NCBI GenBank assembly: GCA_947625775.1
Contig: CANQPM010000006.1
Location: 124,001-188,000 of the forward strand
DNA length: 64,000 bases
From: an uncultured Lachnospiraceae bacterium
GTDB taxonomy: Bacteria; Bacillota; Clostridia; Lachnospirales; Lachnospiraceae
Direction of reading: 5' to 3'
Positions 44,933 to 55,460 of this stretch are shown piece after piece (position 1 is the stretch's first letter; each line of letters starts with the position of its first letter). Both the position numbers and the translations under genes were made by a program. The notes below the pieces were generated by a model. That model saw nothing but the letters and a program-made list of their open reading frames with translations, did not search any database and was not told the DNA's origin.

Positions 44933-46942
44933 ATGGGGTATTACGAGGAGGAGCTGTTTGCCCAGAGGACGCCATATCTTCAATGGCTCAAGGAACAGTC
45001 TGGAGCTTGGCTCAATGGACAGGAAATTTCTGAAAGACATACAGGGAAACCGCTGTGCAGGCTTCCCTTTTGTTCGTGTGAGGATAAGGCGGCGGACATC
45101 GTGAAAACCTCGGTACATAGGGGAATAAACGGGCTTGACGACAGGGCGGTTTATCTTTTTGAGCGCAAGGGCGGCGAGCTGTCGGGGAATGCCGAAGATG
45201 AAATATCGGCGGCGTTTGGACAGAATAAGGGCGTACAGCTTGCCTACGCGGATGAGGATTATCTTGGAAGCCTTACAGAGCTGTACGGGCTTGAAGACGA
45301 CGGTAAGCTTTACCGCGGCGAGCCGTGGTTTAAGCCTGATTATTCGCCTGATACATTAAACTCATTTTTTTATATCGGCAGCGTTTTTGCCGTGCGTGGC
45401 GCAGCGCTTAGATTAGCCGTGGAAAAAGGGCTTAACCTGTATGAGCTTGTCTGCCTTGCCGCGGATATGGGTGGCGGAAGGGCTGCGCATATACCAAAAG
45501 TGCTATATACAAACAATAATCTGTCCGACGCATATGAGCTTGAAGGGCAGGGACTAATGGAAAAAAAGTGCGCGGCGCAGGCTGCGCTTGTGTCAATAAT
45601 AATACCAAGCCGCGACAACAGTAAGGCGCTTGGCAAATGCCTGACTACGCTTACGCAGCTCACGTCATACAAGAATTATGAGCTTATCATAGTGGACAAC
45701 GGGAGCCGCAGCGAGGAGAAGGCTGCCGTATATGCTCTGGCAAATGAGCTCAGGCAAAAAAATAACGGGCTGAATATTGAATATATATGGAAGGAAATGG
45801 CATTTAATTTTTCTGCTATGTGCAATATCGGCTCGCGAATGGCAAACGGAAAATATCTGCTGTTTTTAAATGATGACATAGAAATTATAGAAGCCGAATG
45901 GCTGGAAAATATGCTTGCGTCTGCCGCGCTGCCGCACGCGGGCGCAGTAGGGGCAAAGCTGTATTATCCGAAAGAAAATAATAGCAATAGTTATTTAATC
46001 CAGCATATCGGGATAACCAATATGGGAATAGGTCCTGCGCATAAGCTTAGCGGCTTGGAGGATAAGGGAAACCTTTACCACGGGCATAATCTTGTCACCT
46101 ACAATATGCTTGCCGTGACAGGCGCGTGCCTGATGATAGAAAAGGCGAAGTTTGACGCTGCGGGCGGCTTTGACGAGGAGCTTGCCGTCGCGTACAATGA
46201 TGTGGAATTATGCTTTAGGCTTTACAAGGCGGGATATTACAATATTGTGAGAAATGACGCAAGGCTTGTCCACCACGAGTCACTTAGCAGGGGCAGTGAC
46301 ATCGGCGGGGAGGGGCAGAAACGTCTGGAAAAAGAAAAACGTATGTTATATAACGAGCATCCCGATATGGAGGGAAAAGACGCGTTTTACAGCCCTAATC
46401 TTGTCCAGTGGAAACGTGATGTGAAGTATAACGTAGGTTATTTATCCCTCTGCGATAATGAGGTGCTTCCTGTACGGCTTGACGACGCAATGCTTAAAAC
46501 GCTGCCCAAGGCGCATAAGAACAGATATATCAGGCGCATAACGGGCGAGAGCCTTTCAATGCTTGTGATTGATGAAATAAAAACAGGTGATATTGATGCG
46601 CCGCATTACTGTGGCGAGCGGCTTGCAAGCATAACAGGCTGGCATTTAATCCGCAGAAAAGATAACGCGGTAGTTGAAAAGGCGATGCTGTTAAGGAAAA
46701 AAGACAATGCTAATCATATATATATACTGCCCGTCTATCCGCAGCTTAGGGAAGATGTGCCTGAAATGATTGAAAACGGGGACAATTCTGGTAGGACAAG
46801 AAATACAATGCTGTGTGGATTACGTGTGATATTTAATTGCATGGCGCTTGTCGAGGGCTGCTATGAGATAGGGATAGTCGCCACGGTAGGAAATGAGAGG
46901 CGCGGATATATTGAGTGGAGCGGGCGTACAATAGATATTTAA
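44933..46942 (+). CDS. Large GT2 glycosyltransferase, paralogue of preceding gene
   Basis: A 669-residue protein with the same layout: N-terminal domain, then GT2 motifs LVSIIIPSRDNSKAL, IIVDNGSRS, LLFLNDDIEI, VAYNDVELCFRL and HHESLSRGSD, and a C-terminal beta-rich part. The CGAGGT site lies just before the ATG. It probably acts in the same polymerising complex. Confidence 0.88.
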   Translation: MGYYEEELFAQRTPYLQWLKEQSGAWLNGQEISERHTGKPLCRLPFCSCEDKAADIVKTSVHRGINGLDDRAVYLFERKGGELSGNAEDEISAAFGQNKGVQLAYADEDYLGSLTELYGLEDDGKLYRGEPWFKPDYSPDTLNSFFYIGSVFAVRGAALRLAVEKGLNLYELVCLAADMGGGRAAHIPKVLYTNNNLSDAYELEGQGLMEKKCAAQAALVSIIIPSRDNSKALGKCLTTLTQLTSYKNYELIIVDNGSRSEEKAAVYALANELRQKNNGLNIEYIWKEMAFNFSAMCNIGSRMANGKYLLFLNDDIEIIEAEWLENMLASAALPHAGAVGAKLYYPKENNSNSYLIQHIGITNMGIGPAHKLSGLEDKGNLYHGHNLVTYNMLAVTGACLMIEKAKFDAAGGFDEELAVAYNDVELCFRLYKAGYYNIVRNDARLVHHESLSRGSDIGGEGQKRLEKEKRMLYNEHPDMEGKDAFYSPNLVQWKRDVKYNVGYLSLCDNEVLPVRLDDAMLKTLPKAHKNRYIRRITGESLSMLVIDEIKTGDIDAPHYCGERLASITGWHLIRRKDNAVVEKAMLLRKKDNANHIYILPVYPQLREDVPEMIENGDNSGRTRNTMLCGLRVIFNCMALVEGCYEIGIVATVGNERRGYIEWSGRTIDI

Positions 46943-47162
46943 TATCGCAAGTTATTTAAAGCTGTTTAAAATTATTAAAAACTGCTTTAGCATTGCAAAG
47001 GAAATTTGCTGAATACACCGAAAACACCGAATGACTGATACTGATAATGTTATAAAAAATGATAATGTTACAGAAAAATTTTGGAATTTTGGAATTTTGA
47101 TAGAAATTTCACGATAGAAAATAAAAACATATGTTATACAATATGCCGAGGTAATAATAAAA
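46943..47162 (+). other. AT-rich spacer with short direct repeats
   Basis: No gene is seen. ATTTTGGA occurs twice and ATTTTGA once in tandem at 47078-47100, and GATAATGTTA is repeated in the 40 bp before that. A TATACA at 47135 could be a -10, but no matching -35 was found. Confidence 0.5.
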
Positions 47163-49142
47163 ATGAATGATGACGAGCAAATATACGATTTAGAATTTTA
47201 TAAAAACGCCTACGAGCAGGAAAAGGCACGCTCCGCGTCTCTTGCGGGGCGTCTTGCCGATGCCAAAAACGAGGCGGACAATCTGCAGTTCCAGCTTGAC
47301 CGCATAAAGAACAATCCAGCATGGAAAGCAAGCAAGCCGCTCAGAATGGCTATGCACTGGGGCATCAGAAACTACAGGCGCCTTAGAAATCTTGGCGGTC
47401 CGAGGGGAATAGCGCGTAAGCTCAGGCAGAAAAAGATAGAGACGCAGGCAAAAAAGCTCCACGGCACGGCGAGCTTTCCAAGCGCGGAGGAGGCTGCGCG
47501 TCAGCGCGGGGAAAAATTTGAACATATGGTGAAGTTCAGCATACTTGTACCGCTCTGGAACACTCCGATTAATTTTCTCGATCAGATGATTGAGTCCGTA
47601 AAGGCGCAGACATATGAAAACTGGGAGCTTTGCCTTGCCGACGGCTCAGACGGCGAGCACAGCGAGGTGGGCAGAAGATGCCTTGAATACGCGGCGTCTG
47701 ACAAGCGCATAGTGTATAAAAAGCTTGAAAGAAACGAGGGAATAGCGGGAAACACAAACGAGTGCCTAAAGCTGGCGACAGGAGAGTATATCGGGCTTTT
47801 TGACCATGACGACATTATACATCCGTCTGTGCTTTATGAGTATGCAAAGGTGATTAATGAGCAGTGCGCGGACTATATTTACTGTGACGAGACGACATTT
47901 AAGGGCGACAGCATTGACAATATGATTACGCTCCATTTTAAGCCCGACTTTGCGATTGACAATCTGAGGGCAAACAATTACATCTGTCATTTCAGCGTGT
48001 TTTCGCGTAAGCTCCTTGAGGGGACAGAGCTTTTCAGAAGCGGCTTTGACGGCAGCCAGGATCATGACATGATACTCAGGCTTACGTCAAACGCCAAAAA
48101 GGTTGTCCATGTGCCTAAGCTTATGTATTATTGGCGTTCGCACAAAAACAGCACGGCAAGCGACATAAGCGCAAAGCCTTATGCGATAGCGGCAGCCAAG
48201 GGAGCAGTCGCAGACCACCTTGAAAAGAGCGGGTTTAAGAATTTTGAGATTAGGAGCACGCGGGCGTTTGATACGATTTTTGAGATTAAATATGAGATTT
48301 TGAGCGAGGACAAGATATCGATACTTATTCCCAATAAAGACCATGTTGATGATCTGCGCAGATGCGTTGAGTCGATAAAGGCGCGGTCTACCTATGACAA
48401 TTATGAGATTATCATTATAGAGAATAATAGCGGGGAGAAGGCGACATTTGACTATTATAAAACGCTTGAGGGACAGAGAAAAATAACGGTTGTTACTTAT
48501 AGAGGGGAGTTTAACTACTCCAAAATCAACAATTTCGGCGCAGGCTATGCCACGGGGAAATACCTGCTGCTGCTTAATAATGACACGCAGGTTATCACTA
48601 TGAACTGGCTTGAAAATATGCTGATGTACGCGCAGCGCGATGACGTGGGCGCGGTAGGCGCAAAGCTTTACTATGGAGACAGGACTATCCAGCACGCAGG
48701 CGTCGTAGTAGGTCTTGGAGCGCACAGGACAGCGGGGCATACGCACTACAAGATTAATTATGACAATCTCGGCTATATGGGAAAGCTCTGCTACGCGCAG
48801 AACGTGTCCGCAGTCACGGGCGCGTGCCTTATGGTGAAAAAGTCGCTCTATGATAAGCTTGGCGGGCTTGATGAGGAGTTCAAGGTGGCGCTCAATGACG
48901 TGGATTTCTGTCTGAGGCTTTTGGAGAATGGATATCTGAACGTATTTACGCCGTTTGCGGAGCTTTATCACTTTGAGTCGGCATCAAGGGGAATTGATGC
49001 CGCAGATGAGGCAAAGGCAGAGCGCTATGAGGAGGAGTCACAGCATTTCCGCGAGAAATGGAAAGCGTTTCTGGAGAAGGGTGATCCTTATTATAATCCT
49101 AATTTTTCGTTGGATTATAGTGATTATTCTTTGCGGGTATAG
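47163..49142 (+). CDS. Tandem two-domain GT2 glycosyltransferase
   Basis: A 659-residue protein. An N-terminal coiled-coil-like stretch and NPAWKASKPLRMAM lead into a first GT2 domain (FSILVPLWNTP, LFDHDDIIHP, GSQDHDMILRL, YYWRSHKNSTA). A second follows (ISILIPNKDHVDDLRRC, IIIIENNSG, LLLLNNDTQV, LNDVDFCLRL, YHFESASRG). Both have acidic metal motifs, so it probably makes two different linkages, as in dual-domain rhamnan or galactan synthases. Confidence 0.9.
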   Translation: MNDDEQIYDLEFYKNAYEQEKARSASLAGRLADAKNEADNLQFQLDRIKNNPAWKASKPLRMAMHWGIRNYRRLRNLGGPRGIARKLRQKKIETQAKKLHGTASFPSAEEAARQRGEKFEHMVKFSILVPLWNTPINFLDQMIESVKAQTYENWELCLADGSDGEHSEVGRRCLEYAASDKRIVYKKLERNEGIAGNTNECLKLATGEYIGLFDHDDIIHPSVLYEYAKVINEQCADYIYCDETTFKGDSIDNMITLHFKPDFAIDNLRANNYICHFSVFSRKLLEGTELFRSGFDGSQDHDMILRLTSNAKKVVHVPKLMYYWRSHKNSTASDISAKPYAIAAAKGAVADHLEKSGFKNFEIRSTRAFDTIFEIKYEILSEDKISILIPNKDHVDDLRRCVESIKARSTYDNYEIIIIENNSGEKATFDYYKTLEGQRKITVVTYRGEFNYSKINNFGAGYATGKYLLLLNNDTQVITMNWLENMLMYAQRDDVGAVGAKLYYGDRTIQHAGVVVGLGAHRTAGHTHYKINYDNLGYMGKLCYAQNVSAVTGACLMVKKSLYDKLGGLDEEFKVALNDVDFCLRLLENGYLNVFTPFAELYHFESASRGIDAADEAKAERYEEESQHFREKWKAFLEKGDPYYNPNFSLDYSDYSLRV

Positions 49143-49292
49143 TGTGAAAAATATTTCTAGGGCATCAAAGGACACCGCTTAGGAGGTATTAAGCTTCTTA
49201 CCGAAGAACATAGGGCAGCGTTTTCATATCTGCTTGAGTCGACGAAACGGCATAGAAGGATTAATTATAGAAGATACGAGGGGAAGGTTCGT

Positions 49293-50105
49293 ATGATTAT
49301 TGCGATAAATTACGCAGACAAAGGCTTTGCCAAGGCGCAGCAGTTAAATTTAAAGACGGCAAAGCAGTATGGGGCAGACAGACTGATTGCATATACTCCT
49401 GATGACATAGACCGTGGGTTCTATGAAAAAAATAAGGACATACTCAGCATAAAAAAAGGAAACGGCCTATACCTGTGGAAACCTTATTTTTTGAACAAGG
49501 CGTATAAGCTGCTAAGAGACGGAGATTACCTTATATATACGGACGCAGGTTCAGTATATGTTGACAAAATTCAATATTTAATAGAATGCATGGATAAAGA
49601 GAATACCGACATAATGGTTTTCTCCCTGCAGAACGAAATGCTTGAACGCAAATACACCAAGCGGGATGCCTTTATATTAATGGGGTGCGATACGCCTGAA
49701 TTTACGGACACGCCTCAGTCAATCGGCGGCTATGTGATAATAAGAAAATCCGATTTTGCGGAAAGCTTTATTGCCGAGGATTTGGAGTATGCGCAGGATA
49801 AACGAATCATAACAGAGCAAGCAAACACGCAGGGACTTCCCGACTATCCAGACTTTGTGGCACACAGGCATGACCAGTCAGTCTGGTCGCTTATGACAAA
49901 AAAATACGGACTAAAGCGTTTCAGAGATCCGTCACAGTTTGGAGTGATAAACCATTATGAAGCAGATGTTGAAAAAAGAAGTACATTTCCGCAGATAATC
50001 GACTCGCATAGAATGAATGTGGACTCTCTGAATGAGCTGAAATGGAAAAGAAGCCGTGTGGGAAGGACGATAGAAAGGGCTAAGAATAAATTGCGCCATA
50101 AATAA
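49293..50105 (+). CDS. Putative glycosyltransferase of a glycan-locus family
   Basis: A 270-residue protein starting MIIAINYADKGF, with GLYLWKPYFLNKAY and YLIYTDAGSVYVD. The Asp-Ala-Gly in the second segment is placed like the metal-binding DXD of GT-A glycosyltransferases. I know similar proteins from capsule loci but no named enzyme. ATG 49293 follows GAGGGGAAGG. The frame is open for about 40 codons further upstream, so a longer start cannot be fully excluded. Confidence 0.6.
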   Translation: MIIAINYADKGFAKAQQLNLKTAKQYGADRLIAYTPDDIDRGFYEKNKDILSIKKGNGLYLWKPYFLNKAYKLLRDGDYLIYTDAGSVYVDKIQYLIECMDKENTDIMVFSLQNEMLERKYTKRDAFILMGCDTPEFTDTPQSIGGYVIIRKSDFAESFIAEDLEYAQDKRIITEQANTQGLPDYPDFVAHRHDQSVWSLMTKKYGLKRFRDPSQFGVINHYEADVEKRSTFPQIIDSHRMNVDSLNELKWKRSRVGRTIERAKNKLRHK

Positions 50106-50201
50106 CTATGTGCGATTGCGAGGGAGTGTCTGATTATGCGTTACAGAATTGGAGTTTGCAATTATCTGAATAGTGTGATAAATATGCAGGGGGATTAGGC
50201 A

Positions 50202-51209
50202 ATGCAGAATGATTTGGCGAAGAAATGGCAGTTTTATGAGAGAAGATGGCGTTTTCGAGATATTTACTTTAATAAAATATTGCGTCGCCACGGGATAGTA
50301 AAATATTTTCATAGAGAGCCAGTGATGCCGCATTACGCCCATCAATGGGTTATGTCAAAAAAGAAAACCAATGATTATATTTATGAAAAGATTTTATCAA
50401 ATGAGCCATTTTTTGCATGCAGGTTTGGCAATACAGAGCTTCAGGTTGTGGTTGGAGAACTGAAAAGAAGGATAGTCGGATATTCAGATGATAACGAGGC
50501 GTATACTCAGTATTGGTTTGGACGCTTATGTGAGGGCGCGGGTTTTTTCCCAAATGATAAAGAAAAAATTACGCTTTTTACAGATTGCATATTAGAAACA
50601 TGCAGAGAGATTGATTTGCTGGCTATGTGGCATCTGAATATGGAGGATTTCGTTATTGAAGAATATTTGCCTCAGGCTGATTTGACATATTTGTTCAGGC
50701 TGGAGCCATGGCTGTATAACGGCAGACCGTGGACGGAAGCGCTGCGGGGCAAGAAGGTTTTGATAATACATCCATTTGAGGAAACAATAAAATCACAGTA
50801 TAAAAGAAGAAAGCTGATTTTTCCTAATACCAATATTCTGCCTGAGTTTGAACTGAAAACATTGAAGGCGGTTCAGACTATTGCGGGTGAACGTGATGAA
50901 CGTTTTGCAACATGGTTTGAGGCGTTAAATTATATGTATACAGAAGCAATGAAGATTGATTTTGATATTGCCATTATAGGCTGTGGGGCATATGGAATGC
51001 CATTGGGAGGCAGGCTGAAGAAAGCAGGAAAACAGGCAATTCACCTTGGCGGAGCTACGCAGCTGTTGTTTGGCATAAAAGGACGCCGATGGGAGGAAAA
51101 TTATCCGTCAAAAATAGCAACGTGGTTTAATGACGCATGGGTGTATCCCAGTGAAAGTGAAACGCCAAAAAATTCAAAGGTGGTGGAGAATAGCTGTTAT
51201 TGGAAATAA
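50202..51209 (+). CDS. Uncharacterised glycan-locus protein, possibly GT-D-like
   Basis: A 335-residue protein with [12 protein letters not shown] near the N-terminus and [15 protein letters not shown]...[19 protein letters not shown] at the C-terminus. The RFGxxE-like signature recalls GT-D-fold proteins (DUF1792), but similarity is too low to be sure. The gene is more AT-rich than its neighbours, which suggests separate acquisition. No TM or signal peptide. Confidence 0.55.
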   Translation: MQNDLAKKWQFYERRWRFRDIYFNKILRRHGIVKYFHREPVMPHYAHQWVMSKKKTNDYIYEKILSNEPFFACRFGNTELQVVVGELKRRIVGYSDDNEAYTQYWFGRLCEGAGFFPNDKEKITLFTDCILETCREIDLLAMWHLNMEDFVIEEYLPQADLTYLFRLEPWLYNGRPWTEALRGKKVLIIHPFEETIKSQYKRRKLIFPNTNILPEFELKTLKAVQTIAGERDERFATWFEALNYMYTEAMKIDFDIAIIGCGAYGMPLGGRLKKAGKQAIHLGGATQLLFGIKGRRWEENYPSKIATWFNDAWVYPSESETPKNSKVVENSCYWK

Positions 51210-51249
51210 TGACAGCCACATTTTGCTCTGCAAACAAGGAGGACTGGAT

Positions 51250-52980
51250 ATGTCAGGTATAGCGGCGCTAGGCTATCAGAATTATGAGGAGATAATTAAT
51301 GAAGGTATTTTATATATTGACAAGACAAACTTCATAAGTGAATGGTGGGAGTGCAAGGACAAGGTCACGCTCATAACCAGACCGCGCAGGTTCGGTAAGA
51401 CGCTCAACATGAGCACGGTTGAGTGTTTCTTTTCCAATAAATATGCGGGCAGGGGAGACTTGTTTGAAGGTAAGAGCGTGTGGGAAGCAAAGAATTCCGA
51501 TGGTAAATATAAATATCGCTGCCTGCAGGGAACATTTCCTGTAATATTTATGAGCTTTGCAGGCATAAAAGCCCATACATTTGAAAAAATGGGATATAAA
51601 ATAACGGAGGTAATTGCTAAACTGTATGAGCAGCATAGGTATCTTTTGGAGGGAACGCTGCTAAGCCTAAACGAAAAAGAGTATTACAATACAGTCCGAA
51701 TCGGAATGGGTGATGAAGTGGCGGCAGGAGCCGTAAATTTCTTGTCGGGCTTTCTGAGCCGATATTATGGAAAAGATGTAATTATACTTTTGGACGAATA
51801 TGATACTCCCATGCAGGAGGCGTGGCTGTCAGGATATTGGGACGAAGCTGTATCTTTTTTCAGAAGTTTTTTTGAGGCCACCTTCAAAACAAATGAACAT
51901 GTTTACAGGAGTATTATAACAGGGATTACAAGGATATCAAAGGAGAGTATTTTTTCAGGTTTAAACAATTTGATGGTAGTGACTACGACTTCTGATAAGT
52001 ATGCCGAATGCTTTGGATTTTTAGAGAGCGAGGTGTTTGGCGCGTTAGATGAGGCTGGATTTGGCGGTGAGAAGCAAAAAGTAAAGAAGTGGTATGATGG
52101 TTTTAGGTTTGGCAGTCATAACGATATCTACAATCCATGGTCAATCATATCATTTATTGGAAATTCTGCGAAGTATGAAACTTACTGGACAAATACTAGC
52201 GGGAATGCCCTTGTAAATTCGCTGATACAGAAGGGTGATGCTGATATCAAGCAGATAATGGAGGAGCTTCTGGCTGGCAGAAGCTTTGAAACAAAAATAG
52301 ACGAGCAGATTGTGTTCAGCCAGCTGGACGGAAATGTCAGTGCAGTATGGAGTCTGCTGCTGGCGACGGGATATTTGAAAGTTTTGAAAACTAGGACTAT
52401 ATCTGCTGATGATGCAGAGGCTTCGGATGAGGACGGCGATATCTGGTATACGCTTGCGCTTACGAATTTTGAAGTAAAAAAAATGTTCCGTAAAATGATA
52501 GCAGGCTGGTTTGGCGGCAATGCCGAGAAATATTACAATGCTTTTATCAAGGCTTTGCTTGCAAACGATATAAAAGCGATGAACCGTTATATGAATCAGG
52601 TTGCGCTCAATACTTTTAGCAGTTTTGACGGCGGGAATAAACCATCAGAATCAGAACCTGAGCGTTTCTATCATGGCTTTGTCCTTGGACTGATAGTGGA
52701 GCTTGCTGGTCGCTATACCGTGACTTCAAACCGCGAAAGCGGATTCGGAAGGTATGATGTAATGCTTGAGCCGTTGAATGAAAAGGATGATGCGATTATC
52801 ATGGAGTTTAAGGTGCGCGATTCTGATGACGAAAAAACGCTTGATGACACAGTGCAGAGCGCACTTGCCCAGATTGAGGAAAAACATTATAGCGCAGTGC
52901 TGGAGGCAAGAGGAATCGACTCTGAAAGGATACGAAAATATGGGTTTGCGTTTGAAGGAAAGAAATGCCTGATAGGATAA
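51250..52980 (+). CDS. AAA-ATPase-like / PD-(D/E)XK nuclease protein (intact copy)
   Basis: A 576-residue protein. The N-terminal ATPase-like domain has LYIDKTNFI, the P-loop-like [13 protein letters not shown] and Walker [13 protein letters not shown]. The C-terminal PD-(D/E)XK module has [21 protein letters not shown] and IIMEFKV, with the Asp and Glu-x-Lys of the nuclease core. ATG 51250 follows AAGGAGGA. The paralogue at 13830 is frameshifted. The family occurs in many scattered copies in gut bacterial genomes; defence, mobile or stress roles have been suggested but none is established. Confidence 0.9.
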   Translation: MSGIAALGYQNYEEIINEGILYIDKTNFISEWWECKDKVTLITRPRRFGKTLNMSTVECFFSNKYAGRGDLFEGKSVWEAKNSDGKYKYRCLQGTFPVIFMSFAGIKAHTFEKMGYKITEVIAKLYEQHRYLLEGTLLSLNEKEYYNTVRIGMGDEVAAGAVNFLSGFLSRYYGKDVIILLDEYDTPMQEAWLSGYWDEAVSFFRSFFEATFKTNEHVYRSIITGITRISKESIFSGLNNLMVVTTTSDKYAECFGFLESEVFGALDEAGFGGEKQKVKKWYDGFRFGSHNDIYNPWSIISFIGNSAKYETYWTNTSGNALVNSLIQKGDADIKQIMEELLAGRSFETKIDEQIVFSQLDGNVSAVWSLLLATGYLKVLKTRTISADDAEASDEDGDIWYTLALTNFEVKKMFRKMIAGWFGGNAEKYYNAFIKALLANDIKAMNRYMNQVALNTFSSFDGGNKPSESEPERFYHGFVLGLIVELAGRYTVTSNRESGFGRYDVMLEPLNEKDDAIIMEFKVRDSDDEKTLDDTVQSALAQIEEKHYSAVLEARGIDSERIRKYGFAFEGKKCLIG

Positions 52981-53017
52981 AAACGGCGTTTTTTCTGAAT
53001 GGGTTATGTTCAGTAAA

Positions 53018-53050
53018 AAATTCCCACATAACCTTGCAAAATTCCCACAT
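53018..53050 (+). repeat. Direct repeat AAATTCCCACAT, two copies 21 bp apart
   Basis: Copies at 53018-53029 and 53039-53050 are spaced by two helical turns and overlap the -35/spacer of the pgm promoter. This is a likely pair of regulator sites. Confidence 0.5.
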
Positions 53051-53062
53051 TTTTGGTTTAAT
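53034..53062 (+). promoter_or_regulatory. Promoter for the phosphohexomutase gene
   Basis: TTGCAA at 53034-53039 and TTTAAT at 53057-53062 are separated by 17 bp. A GGGG-CATTA-CCCC inverted repeat lies in the leader at 53071-53083. Confidence 0.55.
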
Positions 53063-53107
53063 AAATATTAGGGGCATTACCCCAAAATATATTGTGGAGG
53101 TACAGCA

Positions 53108-54838
53108 ATGAGTTACATGGACGAATTTAATTTCTGGCTGAATGATGATTATTTCGACCAGGCGACAAAGGACGAGCTTCTTAAAATCAAGGACAACGAA
53201 AGCGAGATAGAAGACCGCTTTTACAAAGAGCTTGAGTTCGGCACGGGCGGACTTAGGGGCATTATCGGCGCAGGCACGAACCGCATGAACATTTATACTG
53301 TAAGAAAGACCTCTCAGGGACTTGCAAACTACATAATCAAGGCAGGCGGACAAAAGAAGGGCATAGCGATAGCCTACGACTCGCGCTTTATGTCGCCCGA
53401 GTTTGCTGACGAGGCGGCGCTGTGCATGGCTGCAAACGGCATCAAGGCGTATGTGTTTGAATCTCTGCGCCCCACGCCAGAGCTTTCATTCGCGCTCAGG
53501 ACATTAGGCTGCATTTCGGGCATTGTCATCACGGCAAGCCACAATCCCCCCGAGTATAACGGCTACAAGGTATATTGGGAGGACGGCGCGCAGATTACAG
53601 CGCCCAAGGATAAAGAGGTTATAAATGAAGTCAAGGCAGTGACCGATTACCACACCGTAAAGACCATGGATAAGCAGGAGGCGGTAAACGCAGGCTTATA
53701 TGAGGTTATCGGCAAGGAAATCGACGACAAGTACATGGCAGAGCTCAAAAAGCAGATTATCCACCCTGACGTTATCAAGGAAGTCGCAGACGACATCAAG
53801 ATTGTGTACACGCCGCTGTGCGGTACAGGCAACAAGCCCGTCAGAAGGATTTTGTCAGAGCTTGGCTTCAAGAACGTTTATGTAGTTCCCGAGCAGGAAA
53901 ATCCCGATCCCAAATTCACCACGCTTGACTATCCTAATCCTGAAGATCCCAAGGCGTTTACATACGCGCTCAGGCTTGCAAAGGAAAAGAACGCGGATAT
54001 CGTGCTTGCCACAGATCCCGACGCAGACAGGCTCGGCATTTACGCCCTTGACACAAAGAGCGGCGAGTACAAGTCCTTCACGGGAAATATGTCAGGCATG
54101 CTCATTGCTGAATACATATTAAGAGAGAGAAAGGCGACAGGCACGATGCCTCCCAATCCCGCGCTTGTCACCACAATCGTTACCACGAACATGACGGCTC
54201 CCATCACGAGGGAATACGGCGTAAAGCTTATCGAAGTGCTCACGGGCTTTAAGTTTATCGGCGAGCAGATCAAGCTTTTCGAGCAGACAGGCTCAAACAA
54301 CTACGTATTCGGCTTGGAGGAGAGCTACGGCTGCCTTGCGGGCACGCATGCGCGCGACAAGGACGCTGTAGTTGCGGTTATGTGCCTGTGCGAGGTTGCG
54401 GCATGGTGCAAGAAGCACGGCAAGACACTCTACGATATGATGCTTGAAATTTATGAGAAATACGGTTATTATAAAGAGACGCAGTATGCAATCACATTAA
54501 AGGGCATCGACGGCTCTAAGCAGATAGCCGCCATCATGGATAAGCTAAGGAGCAATCCTCCCAAGAAATTCGGCGAGCTTGATGTTATAAGACTCAGGGA
54601 TTATGACAATGATAAGATAGTAGAGCTTGACACGGGCAAGGAATATCCTACAGGGCTGCCCAAGTCAAACGTGCTTTACTTTGACCTTACAAACGACTCT
54701 TGGTGCTGCGCAAGGCCGTCTGGCACAGAGCCAAAGATTAAGTTCTATATGGGCGTAAAAGGCACAAGCCTTGAAGACGCGCAGAATAAAGTGGAAGCCT
54801 TGACAAACGAGGTTAAGGCAGTGCTTGGAGAAAATTAA
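53108..54838 (+). CDS. Phosphoglucomutase/phosphomannomutase
   Basis: A 576-residue alpha-D-phosphohexomutase. It has FGTGGLRGIIG, the phosphoserine loop TASHNPPEYNGYK, the metal-binding DPDADRLG, the sugar-binding GLEESYG and the phosphate-binding ARPSGTEPKIK. It interconverts glucose-6-P and glucose-1-P (and possibly mannose phosphates), which supplies RmlA. The length matches PgcA-type enzymes. GTGGAGG precedes the ATG. Confidence 0.95.
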   Translation: MSYMDEFNFWLNDDYFDQATKDELLKIKDNESEIEDRFYKELEFGTGGLRGIIGAGTNRMNIYTVRKTSQGLANYIIKAGGQKKGIAIAYDSRFMSPEFADEAALCMAANGIKAYVFESLRPTPELSFALRTLGCISGIVITASHNPPEYNGYKVYWEDGAQITAPKDKEVINEVKAVTDYHTVKTMDKQEAVNAGLYEVIGKEIDDKYMAELKKQIIHPDVIKEVADDIKIVYTPLCGTGNKPVRRILSELGFKNVYVVPEQENPDPKFTTLDYPNPEDPKAFTYALRLAKEKNADIVLATDPDADRLGIYALDTKSGEYKSFTGNMSGMLIAEYILRERKATGTMPPNPALVTTIVTTNMTAPITREYGVKLIEVLTGFKFIGEQIKLFEQTGSNNYVFGLEESYGCLAGTHARDKDAVVAVMCLCEVAAWCKKHGKTLYDMMLEIYEKYGYYKETQYAITLKGIDGSKQIAAIMDKLRSNPPKKFGELDVIRLRDYDNDKIVELDTGKEYPTGLPKSNVLYFDLTNDSWCCARPSGTEPKIKFYMGVKGTSLEDAQNKVEALTNEVKAVLGEN

Positions 54839-54854
54839 TATCTGTTCAAAAAAT

Positions 54855-54904
54855 GTGCAGGCTGGGACAGCGGCGCAAGCTGCCGTTTCCCAGCGGCACT
54901 TTTT
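54855..54904 (+). terminator. Intrinsic terminator after the phosphohexomutase gene
   Basis: A long hairpin, with GTGC and GCTGGGA on the left pairing with TCCCAGC and GCAC on the right, is followed by TTTTT. Confidence 0.85.
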
Positions 54905-54978
54905 GTATAATCAGGGACAGTGTTTTGGCGCAGCCATCACGGATATTTATAATCAGGAAAAATTTGGAGGACCACGTT

Positions 54979-55425
54979 TTGAAAAAGCTGCTTGCACAGA
55001 TAATTAAATTCGGCTTTGTCGGCGTAATCTGCTTTCTCATAGATTTTGCGATTTCCACAGGGCTAGTCGCTCTTTTAAGGGGCGCCATAGGTGAAAATGC
55101 CGCCGCGCTGGCAGGCGGATTTTTTGGGTTTACGATTTCCGTTGTCGTAAATTATATCCTCAGCATGAAGTATGTATTCACGCGCAACGAGGAGCTTGGC
55201 AGAAAAAAGGAATTTGTTATTTTTATAATATTGAGCATAATCGGACTTGGAATCAACGAGCTTGTGATTTGGATCTGCACAAAAATTTACAATGCAAATC
55301 CGAATCTGGCGGTTATAATAGATTTTGTAGCATGGTTTGCGGCCGCTAAAATTATTGCTACAGCGGTAGTTATGGTATATAATTTTATAAGCAGGAAAAT
55401 ATTCCTGGAAAAACATGAAAATTAA
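54979..55425 (+). CDS. GtrA-family membrane protein
   Basis: A 148-residue protein with four TM helices of the GtrA type (IKFGFVGVICFLIDF, NYILSMKYVF). It is thought to help flip undecaprenyl-phosphate-linked sugars. I chose TTG 54979 because GGAGG lies 8 bp upstream and it starts right at the conserved FGFVG helix. A longer start at 54853 would begin inside the terminator. Confidence 0.88.
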   Translation: MKKLLAQIIKFGFVGVICFLIDFAISTGLVALLRGAIGENAAALAGGFFGFTISVVVNYILSMKYVFTRNEELGRKKEFVIFIILSIIGLGINELVIWICTKIYNANPNLAVIIDFVAWFAAAKIIATAVVMVYNFISRKIFLEKHEN

Positions 55426-55460
55426 ACGCGGAAACAACGGGCAGCATATAGAGGTTCAAT

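Noticed and set aside
47041-47162. Promoter for the tandem GT2 gene
   Set aside because: A TATACA is present but no -35 at 16-18 bp was found; recorded only as a spacer.
48087-48971. 294-residue minus-strand frame
   Set aside because: Lies wholly opposite a well-supported GT2 gene, with no motif or ribosome binding site.
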